DNA of 64,000 nucleotides from Siphonodentalium dalli (Eukaryota > Mollusca > Scaphopoda > Gadilida > Siphonodentaliidae), in assembly GCA_032622095.1 (NCBI GenBank), contig CP136061.1, positions 191,710,369 through 191,774,368 of the forward strand, given 5' to 3'. The notes beneath the pieces are model-generated. The model ran no database searches and was not told the DNA's origin. It was given only the letters and a program-made list of their open reading frames with translations. A program made the position numbers and the translations under genes. Below, piece by piece: positions 56,125-64,000 of this stretch. Every line of letters starts with the position of its first letter. Positions within the stretch are counted from its first letter, which is position 1.

Positions 56125-57130
56125 GTTGAGTTATTATTTTATGAAAATAAATTGACCTCCCAAAATCATGATCACATAAAGACGACATCATTTGAAGATG
56201 TTCCTTTCTCTTTATTTGAAAACGGAGCACGTTAACATTAAGCCTACAAGAGGTTAAAGTAAGATTATGGACCTCTTTATGTTAAATATAGAATCAGTTT
56301 TCCAAGCTTCAATACTATTCAGCCAATCAAATTAGCGCAACCATTAACATAATGACTATAAAAGTACATGTATATTATTTTTGGCGTTTCATATAATAAA
56401 ACAGTTATGACATTGTTTCAAGGTTGACACTATTATATATATGGCCAAGTTGAATATTGACTTTCATGGGTTGACAATAATTGCATTGTTTCGATAATTG
56501 TATAATGTCGAGCCAGGTAAAGACAGCATGACCCGTGTTTGGCGTCAAATATAATACAGGCCTCTGGAAGTTCAATTTACAACCCTGGCTTCATATACTA
56601 GTAGTAACTGGAATTGTGCAATACCAGAACCTGTTTCTAAAATGATACCACTATAATCATAAGCACACCATATGAAACCTAACAAATAATACAGTTTACC
56701 TCCCCGATCTCAGAACACATTCGAGGCTGCTAATGCCAGGACGGATTGCTAAGATATCAGTGGTTAATGAATTTTAATGGAATATAACAATACAAAATCA
56801 CACTCAGCACCAAACATAATTATTATTCAACCTTACCATAGTTAATTGTAACAGTTCAATGTTTACATTAGAAACGAATCGCGACTTTATGACGTCGTTT
56901 GGTTACGCCGATTTGATTGGCCATCTAATTTTGAAGCTCGGAAAAACCATTCTATTTTTAAGACAAGGGAGGTCAGCGGAATCTTCTGTTAACCTCTCGT
57001 CGATGTAATGTTAACCCGTTCCGCTTTCAAATAGAAGAGGAGTGAACATAATGAAATGACCGTCTTTTGGTGATAGGAATTAGTATAGGATTTTGGGAGG
57101 TCAATTTATATTCATATAATAAAACAAGAT
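56125..57130. mobile_element. Probable 1-kb element with ~130-bp inverted ends
   Basis: 56128-56270 (TTTTATGAAAATAAATTGACC, CTCCCAAAATC, TCTTTATTTGAAAACGGAGC, ACGTTAACATT, AAGAGGTTAA) is matched in inverse orientation by 56985-57130. About 700 bp separate the two. The outer limits and any target duplication are not clear. Words TTTGGCGTTTCATATAATA and TTTGGCGTCAAATATAATA repeat inside. No transposase was seen. Confidence 0.55.
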
Positions 57131-57142
57131 AATACACTTTAT

Positions 57143-57284
57143 CCCTTTCATGATGGGAGCTACGGCGGTGCAGCATTAAAGACCCTGTGCCAGTGCATTG
57201 TCTTATATATGCGAGTCTCCCATAGGGAGACTGCATTGGCATAGGTTTTTCGTAAAATTTCAGGAAGCTCCAGTCATGGAAGGG
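57143..57284 (+). mobile_element. MITE family A, one hairpin lost
   Basis: TTAT precedes CCCTTTCATGATGGGAGCTA, and the right end CAGTCATGGAAGGG is followed by TTAA. It jumps from the left arm of the first hairpin to the right arm of the second, giving 142 bp. This looks like recombination or slippage between the hairpins. Confidence 0.78.
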
Positions 57285-57354
57285 TTAATTGCACTGCTGA
57301 GACATATAAAGGATGCTGTGATGTGAGAAAGAATTTACTTCTACTTGTGAAGAT

Positions 57355-57475
57355 AACAAGACAGTCAATTACTGTTGAGTCAATGTCCCCCAAGTACCAT
57401 CAATCCCAAATATAAGCTAACTAGTCATCATGGTTCTTTAGAAGAACATGTTTTTTAAGAATTATTATAAAAGGA
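57355..57475 (+). mobile_element. Family E remnant
   Basis: ACAAGACAGTCAATTACTGT is followed almost at once by core phrases (CCAAATATAAGCTAACTAG, TTAAGAATTATTATA). It is a heavily deleted E copy. Confidence 0.55.
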
Positions 57476-57673
57476 TCTGCCCCTATTTTAGTGGAAAATT
57501 TGAAGTATGATTGAATCAAACATCGGCTTGATTCCTTGAATGTCGGGACAATTATTCAGACAACCAATTTTAATGGAAAAAAGTCATTCAAAATCAATGG
57601 CAGGATGTCAATGACAGCAGACATTAACATTGCAAGCAGAGAACCATTGTTTGCAATGCTGTCAAGTACGTAA

Positions 57674-57815
57674 TAATTACCTACTGATCTCGAGACATTC
57701 ATGGGTTGGAATGATCTGAGAGCATGTGATGACACTGACGCCATTAGGTGGAGGTGTTATGCATGCACGAAGGTCCTTTTCAAAACATGAATACTGCTGA
57801 GGACAGTAGGTAATT
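57674..57815. repeat. 13-bp perfect inverted repeat, 116-bp spacer
   Basis: TAATTACCTACTG at 57674-57686 and its complement CAGTAGGTAATTA at 57803-57815. It could be the ends of a very small element, but no flanking duplication was found. Confidence 0.45.
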
Positions 57816-58209
57816 ATCTTACTCATTGTCTCTATCAAACAAATGGTCACTGCCGTCTCAACACCCATTAAAAACTGCTCACTGTCATCAAAGTCATAGA
57901 ATTTCTGTCAGACAGCTCACGTTCAATAGATCTAATGTAATAAAATTGCAGTTATACACAAGATGAAGAGGTAAGTGGAACAGTTTCTGTTCGTTGCAAA
58001 TTTATCCGAGAATTAACGAGATGGAACTAATAAGTTGTTTCGCGAGAATTATTTTAGCAAGTTGTCGAAAACTGGCTTATTACCAGGTTTAAAATTTTGG
58101 TCAGCTGGATCATCCGTGACAAAGAGTTTGTTGTTTCATTATCCATTTGTATGGTGTATATTGAAGAGAATTTTGTATGCTTGTTTTGTTCGTTTGATGT
58201 CAAACTGGA

Positions 58210-58374
58210 TGGAACATTAAGATAATAAGTTCAACCAACATGCTTGTTGAAGTTATCTTTTTGTCTGTCTGCTGTCTGCTAATTTTTCCTGAACACCCCT
58301 CCAAATGAAAAAACAAACGATTCCAATATATAAACTTGTATAACTGGGCGGAGAATCCATTTAGTAAAGAAAGG
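58210..58374. mobile_element. MITE family D, right part only
   Basis: It runs from AGATAATAAGTTCAACCAAC through CCTGAACACCCCTCCAAATG and ATTCCAATATATAAACTTGT to CATTTAGTAAAGAAAGG. The left third is absent. Confidence 0.65.
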
Positions 58375-58477
58375 TTTAAACAAAGGTTGTCTCTTTAAAA
58401 TAAGCCCACATAATGTTTGCATCGATGAAAAGTGTCCAAAAATAAGGACAAAACTATATATTTCACAATTTTATTAA

Positions 58478-58902
58478 AGTTACTCAATCCAATCAGACGG
58501 TCCCCATATCATCAAGATACAATTTTTTTTTTAAATAAACTTTAGTTATGGAAATCGAATAATTGCAACAAAATAATGCTAACCACTGTCAACTATGATA
58601 TCAAATTTCCCAAAACGTGTTATTTATCAATATTTTGTTCAATGAAATATGGCCGTATTATCACTTGAGTATCACTAAATTTGACTGTATTACCACTTGA
58701 TTTTAGAGTTATGCATCTTCATCCACAATATTGTTCTAGACCGTCCATATGACAATGTCTTTCTGGGCCACAAATAATTGCACATCTCGGGAAATAACAA
58801 ACTTAAAAAATCTGATTACTCTAGATCTTTGATGGGTGGGTTCCTCGACTCGAATGAAATATTTTTTACCCCTGAAGCCAAAGAAATAGTAATTTAGGTG
58901 CC
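58478..58902. mobile_element. Family H foldback, diverged copy
   Basis: TTAA precedes AGTTACTCAATCCAATCAGA, and TTAA follows the weak right end GTGCC (58903-58906). The right arm (CGACTCGAATGAAATATTTT and AAGCCAAAGAAATAGTAA) is good. The left arm is partly replaced by other sequence with TATGATATCAAATTTCCC. Confidence 0.6.
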
Positions 58903-58906
58903 TTAA

Positions 58907-59776
58907 TTCAGATAATGCATCTTTAAACAGGAAAATCTGTGGCATAAAGTGTCCCCCAAGTTTATAACATCATTTTCCAAAACTACCCCCTCCTCCAATT
59001 ATGGACCGTATGTATTGTGCAATATTTCTTAATGAATTATACAATAGTTAATGCTGAAAGTTTCTTCGACCAGATACATATGTAACTTTGATATATCTAC
59101 CAGGTATGTTCTGGATATTCCTCTTTCTAATATGGGATTAGAAATGTTACAATATGATTTTGTGATTTAAAGACTATGCCGGCCCTTAATTAGGTACATT
59201 GTACTTGTAACTACCTGGTAGGCTGAATCTGGAGCTAAAGATATCAGGGAAGAGTGACATGGGGATGGTTGTTTATCAGCAACAAAGAGATGAAATCCTT
59301 CAGTTATTGCCAAGAAAGCAATTGTAAATGTAGGAACAGTTTTTCTTATCTCCAATAATCTATGACCAACAAAATGTTAATGGTGAATGAACTGCCAGAA
59401 ATAATGAGCCAAACAGGCCTACATGGAACATTACCACTCACTAAAGCTCTTCTTTGTAGGCATAAAATCTGGGTGGGCATTAACTGTTGTTACCATCAAC
59501 ACTCAATTAAGACTATCTCAATAATTTCCTGATATTAAAACTGACAATACTGATACCAGTTCAGAAATATGACTTCTTATTCACAACTTCATATAAAAAT
59601 ATAATACAAAAAAGAGAATGCCCCCTCATATACTAGTACATTGCAATAACCTAATGATATAAAATACACTTTCGGCTACATTTTACAAAGTTGCATCACT
59701 AAATTAACTCGCTTCATCACCCATTTGTTGCCCTTCTACCGCAATTGCATACCCCATTTTGCTCCATATAAACACA
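58907..59776. other. Intronic sequence, no clear feature
   Basis: Nothing recognised. Confidence 0.3.
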
Positions 59777-59778
59777 TA

Positions 59779-59991
59779 CAGTAATGCCCTAAATAATCGA
59801 CTCCATAACCATAGCAGAATTATGGGTGACTTTTCAGGATTTAGTTGGAAATATGGCTTGTTGCCATTCATCGGAAAGCTCTCACTGTGAGCTTTCCGAT
59901 GAATGGCAACAAGCCATATTTCCGACTAAATCCTGAAAAGTTACCCATAATTCTGCTGTGGTTAAGGAGTCGATTATTTAGGGCATTACTG
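59779..59991. mobile_element. MITE family B, full-length foldback
   Basis: TA lies on both sides (59777-59778 and 59992-59993). The ends are CAGTAATGCCCTAAATAATC and its exact inverse. Arms of about 104 bp differ at only a few bases, around the centre AGCTCTCACTGTGAGCT. Length is 213 bp, the same as the copy at 44417. Confidence 0.91.
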
Positions 59992-60149
59992 TAGTAATGC
60001 TGCTGAATTGATCTTTATACCCTGCATTTGGGCACTAAATATCCCAGATTGACAAAAAACTGGTATTTTTTATGTTACCAAGACCAAGTCTTCTTGGACC
60101 ACAACAGAGTCCCATCCCGTTACTCTTCTATAGTGCACTTTACACCCAG

Positions 60150-60220
60150 AATCGTGGGCGGGATCAAACCCATATCCGAACTTGATCACTATTTTGGGCT
60201 GAGAAACTCATATACCTTAC
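60150..60220 (+). mobile_element. Family G core-repeat fragment
   Basis: GGATCAAACCCATATCCGAA, TTTTGGGCTGAGAAACTCAT and ATACC match the core units at 62230-62290 and 62390-62450. No other parts are present. Confidence 0.6.
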
Positions 60221-60246
60221 TCGTATCTAAATTCGCGGAGAACTAT

Positions 60247-60894
60247 TTTTCGCTCAGTTTTGAATTCGCGAACCTTAAATTCGCAGACCTTAAATTCGTG
60301 CACCTATCTGCGCGAATTTAAAACTGACAAATATATTTTCGTAAAAGTCGTGGATCTGATGACAGTTTCAGTACTTAGTCGTTTCTGAAGATACGTGTGT
60401 ATATTAAACACGATCACAGCAGATTTACATCATGTAAACAATAACTGCATCATCATTTTGTTGCGATGATGGATGTTTATATGCCCCTTTTAATTATTCT
60501 GATGTTGAAATACATGTAGTTATGGACTGCATGGACATCAATGAATTAAATTCGAAAAAAGGAAACCACAACCGAGAAGACAACTGACTTCAGAATAATC
60601 AATACTTGGCTGTGGGTTTGGGATGACCTAATTAACTAACAAGCATTTCAACATCGTCGGCGTTACCATCATTTGTACGTCAGTTTGCATTGAGTAATGA
60701 TTTTTTTAATTTTTTATATTGGTTGACCGAATGTAAATTTTGCCCTACACGTATATAGGCGTAAATGCCTATTCAGTATCGAACCTTTCGTAATGTGTGT
60801 AACTCATCAACATAACCCTCGATCTTGTTTTCCCTGTGGTTAATTAGTTTAAACTCAGGAGTCGCTTTTTCGCTCAGTTTTAAATTCGCGCACC
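60247..60894 (+). repeat. 28-bp direct repeats flanking ~590 bp
   Basis: TTTTCGCTCAGTTTTGAATT / CGCGAACC at 60247-60274 recurs with two differences at 60867-60894. Short AAATTCGC units are repeated three times at 60263-60306. The interior has no recognised coding. It could be the relic of an element or of a duplication. Confidence 0.55.
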
Positions 60895-62045
60895 GATGGG
60901 TGTGCGAAAAATAGTACTATCTTTAACACTTTTGACATGCCAGATATTCAAAATTTATTCACTTCTAAAGAGAAATTATAATTTGTTGACAAGCCAGACT
61001 GCTTAGGATGACATACATGTAGGGGATTCCATCTCATATTTAAATGGTAAATATTTAAGGGGTGTATGCATGGTTTTCAAAAATATATGTAGTTTATACA
61101 ATTCAAAAGTATTATCTATATAATGTTATACAGACATAATATGATGAGGATGCTTGCCCCTATGACCACTAAATCGTTCATATAAAAGAAAGTAAGTTAG
61201 CCCTCAATTAAATGGTTTCACACATTACAATGTTTTACAAGTAGCTTGGACACTAAAAGCCACAACCTTCAATGTTAATCTTCTAAGTGCTCTGTGGCCC
61301 CTAAAATTCAATCAACCATGAAAATATGAACAAATGGGAAAATAAGGTTCCTGGAAACACTAACATCTACCATATTGATTTTCAAAACAAGTCATCACTT
61401 ACAATAGTCATTGTATATTTATCTGCCTGATTCCCATTGCATAGATAAATCATATTGGCCATCAGCTGTTATTTTAATTTCAAATTGAAAGTACATGTCT
61501 GAAGGGTTAATATATTTTTCAAAAATCAATTAATCAGTCAAAACCAAAATTTATATAAGTGAATAGTGTGCAAAAATACCCAACAGATATTAAGAGATAT
61601 GAAGAAGAGTCCATGTACATTATAGTATGTGTCTATGGAAACCTTGGAAAGGGTTAATTATTTTTGAAGCAAATTAATGGAATTTAGAAGACACTAAGTC
61701 TTATATAGGTGAGTGGGGGCTCTTATCTCACCCTGTAATGCAATTTCAAGAATAGGATAAACAACAGTCTTATGCTGCTATAAATCAATTTGACAGTTAG
61801 AATAAACAAACAGCCAGCCACCAGTGTTGTTTATCTTGACCACCAGAGCTCTGTATAATATGTCATCACTCATTTCATAACAGATTTCACTTGGAATGAC
61901 AACATCTATAAAATGTCCTCTCATATACTCTGGATGTTCACATGGTAATTTATTGATATCATTATATTACATGAAACTATTGCAATAAAATCTTCATATT
62001 TTCAAAACAGGATATCACACCTAATTAATCGTATAAAACTAAAAT
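60895..62045. other. Intronic sequence, no clear feature
   Basis: Nothing recognised in 1.1 kb. Confidence 0.3.
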
Positions 62046-62501
62046 AAATGAAAGTGTCAATATTTTTTATTATTAAACTTTTTTTTTATTGTTATTAAAG
62101 TTCAAACAAAATTTAATATTTGTATCTGTTTGTATATGCTAAATTTAGCAAGGAGCTAAATCTAAAAAAATCCAATTTTTTTTTTTTAATTTTTTTTTCT
62201 CGAAAAAGGGACATAACTCCTTTAAAATTAATCGGATCAAACCCATATTCGAACTCGATCTGTATTTTGGGCTGTGAAACTCACATACCAAATTTGGTTC
62301 CAATCAGATAAAAAATGTTTGAGTTATGGCAGAATGCGTGAATTCTAAGTTGAAAAAGGGCCATAACTCTGTAACAAAATCTGGGATCAAACCCAAATTC
62401 GAACTCGATCTGTATTTTGGGCTGAGAAACCCATATACAAAATTTGGTTTCGATCGGACAGAAAATGTTTGAGTTACCGCATTACTCGTAAAGTGTCTAC
62501 G

Positions 62502-62532
<31 letters not shown>

Positions 62533-62612
62533 GGACAGACGGACGAACGACGAGTGGTCAATCCGGGCAACGACACTATGTTTACCATACTATGGTATGG
62601 GTAAACATAAAA
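62046..62612 (+). mobile_element. Pearl-like element family G, with both ends
   Basis: It starts AAATGAAAGTGTCAAT, shared with family F. Two core units start near 62205 (AAAAGGGACATAACTC) and 62355 (AAAAGGGCCATAACTC). A (GACA)n/GACG microsatellite follows at 62500-62550. The end is a hairpin TGTTTACCATAC-TAT-GGTATGGGTAAACA and TAAAAAGG. It is the clearest example in the window of the core, microsatellite, hairpin order. Confidence 0.75.
62501..62551 (+). repeat. GACA/GACG tetranucleotide microsatellite
   Basis: About seven GACA units followed by GACGGACA-type units, inside the G element. Such GTCY-type microsatellites are a known mark of pearl-like and Helentron-derived elements. Confidence 0.9.
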
Positions 62613-63345
62613 AGGAAATGTTATTCACAATAAAACGAACATAGTCTGATATACCAATTAAGACAAGGAAGACATACAGGAATATTAAGTTGCCCAAACT
62701 TCCTCCAGTTTCACAGGATCTTTGTACTGAAAAAGAGATGGGCCATCTGGATTGCATAACTTAACAAAAATGTTCATGGAACTGAGTCAACAACGTACAT
62801 GAGCAGCATATCTGTCGGTACTCATAAGATACAGAATACATCTACCAATCTGGCGTTGATCACCAGCCCATCAAAGCTGAATAGTTTGCTGCTAATTACC
62901 AATAATTAACTGTCTATGCCATCATCACCTATACTCGGCCAGAGAATGTCTAGCAGAACTACATGTTACCAATGTCAGAGGGAGCCTGAATACAATTAGG
63001 AAATTCTTATAACACATAAGAGGGCCCCCAGGATGCATGCTTGAATTCATGAGAGCCTGTTATATAACATGTCCAAGCAGATGAAATTCATTCCCACTTC
63101 CAACAGCTAAAAGGACTAAATAAAAAACTTAAACACAACAAGGACAAGGTCTGTGTTATCGGTTGCATGAATTGGCAAGCTTTTCTGTGAAGTGTTCCTT
63201 ATTTGTTTCACCCACAAGTGTAATACTTGGAATGACAGAGACATTTTTGGCTGAAACCCAACATAAATGATTTAAAGATCACAGTTAATGGCCACAATCT
63301 ACAAACCAGTCATTTATATTATATGAAAGATAGCTTAATAGTAGA
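62613..63345. other. Intronic sequence, no clear feature
   Basis: Nothing recognised. Confidence 0.3.
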
Positions 63346-63365
63346 GTCCACCTCACTCGACTAAC

Positions 63366-63455
63366 ATCATTTCACCACAATGCATTCCCACCCATACTTC
63401 ATAAAGTCTGCCTCCTCACTCACCTCACATCATTTCACCATAGTGCATTCCCACC
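63366..63455 (+). repeat. 62-bp period tandem duplication
   Basis: CATCATTTCACCACAATGCA / TTCCCACC at 63366-63393 recurs as CATCATTTCACCATAGTGCA / TTCCCACC at 63428-63455, with TCACTC-rich sequence before each. Confidence 0.75.
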
Positions 63456-63800
63456 AGACCTGTTAAGTTTTGAAAATGTCAATCCGGGAGATTGTTGCGG
63501 GAGGTATGCCCAAATATGTTCATGTCCCAAAAATAATTTTTATGATGAAGATTACATAGTTTTTATGAGTTTCTATTTTGTGTTTATTTTATAAATATAT
63601 AGAACTAAATAAAATGGTAATGAATGTCCTGTTGGTAATTGTAATAGAGCTGCTATAAGTGGGAGATACCACCATTTATTGAAAAGAAAGAAGCAGACAC
63701 TTTGTAAAAAATACTCATAATTCCACCGGATACAGCCGGAAATGCGCGAAATCGAAAGTACAAAAATCGTAATAAACTACAAAATGGACTCGTCTTACGG
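63455..63800 (-). mobile_element. Repeat N, uninterrupted inverted copy (empty site for E)
   Basis: In inverse orientation this matches 10100-10347 joined directly to 12383-12490. At the join it reads GAAACTCATAAAAACTATG (inverse of 63564-63582), with no E element. It carries the GTACTTTCG and GATACAGCCGG words of the 10150 unit in inverse form. The N superfamily is unknown. Confidence 0.8.
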
Positions 63801-63801
63801 T

Positions 63802-64000
63802 TTAACACGTTCACTGCCACTATGAGTTAACTCATAGTAAACTGTTCCATGGGGACTGCTACTACGAGTTAACTCGTAGTAATGTTCATACCACATAAAT
63901 AATAACACAAATCGCAAGCAATGTTGGTGTATGCGCCAATACATGCCCAACGATCCCATTGATCGATTTTATATGTATAATTACGATGGCTTGAGATACA
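63802..64000 (+). mobile_element. Possible TTAA-type element running off the window
   Basis: TTAA is followed by CACGTTCACTGCC and then two small palindromes: ACTATGAGTTAACTCATAGT, and a similar one around ACTACGAGTTAACTCGTAGT. This start resembles other TTAA-type MITEs here, but the right end is outside the window. Confidence 0.4.

Noticed and set aside
1-64000. tRNA, rRNA or snRNA genes
   Set aside because: No cloverleaf with A and B boxes, and no ribosomal or snRNA core sequence, was noticed on either strand. A covariance-model search (tRNAscan-SE, Infernal/Rfam) would be needed to exclude them fully.

Overview
The window reads as intronic DNA of an animal nuclear genome, most likely a bivalve or related mollusc. 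It is AT-rich and has no operon-like coding. No open reading frame reaches 150 codons, and most of the longer ones fall in repeats. Much of the DNA consists of short non-autonomous transposons. These include elements with ~150-180 bp core repeats, a GACA/GACG-type microsatellite and a 3' hairpin, as described for the bivalve 'pearl' and Helitron-like elements. The mollusc assignment rests on these repeats and is an inference.

The only gene I recognise is an inositol 1,4,5-trisphosphate receptor (IP3R, ITPR) on the minus strand. Two consecutive coding exons lie at 14047-13961 (29 codons) and 13386-13228 (53 codons). Both have GT-AG sites and phase 0/0 borders, and a 574-bp intron separates them. 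They encode part of the N-terminal suppressor (beta-trefoil) domain, matching residues 94-122 and 123-175 of the mammalian type 1 receptor. Everything else is probably intron: downstream sequence (1-13227) and upstream sequence (14048-64000). I found no further exon by eye, so the upstream intron may exceed 49 kb, although short exons could have been missed.

Layout. 1-3 kb: MITEs with hairpins. 3.9-5.1 kb: a complete non-autonomous hAT element with a perfect 8-bp target duplication. 5.2-9.3 kb: more MITEs plus long G and C runs. 10.3-12.4 kb: a 2-kb Helitron/pearl-like element inserted in another repeat, whose uninterrupted inverted copy near 63.5 kb gives an in-window empty site. 13.2-14.05 kb: the ITPR exons. 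14.66-15.94 kb: a second hAT-like element. 18-33 kb: many MITEs and pearl-like elements, including a nested insertion at 21.1 kb. 33.4-36.2 kb and 45.7-48.5 kb: diverged local duplications broken up by later insertions. 49.0-51.7 kb: a second copy of the 2-kb element. 53-64 kb: further copies of most families.

The families with visible termini are: (A) and (A2) TTAA-flanked double-hairpin MITEs; (B) TA-flanked foldbacks; (C) 8-bp-duplication elements with TIR CAAGCCTGCAAATAG; (D) TTAA-type MITEs ending CCCTTTCTATACT; (H) a TTAA-flanked foldback; (L) 8-bp-duplication elements with TIR YAGGGACCAG; and several core-repeat families (E, F, G). The family letters are mine.
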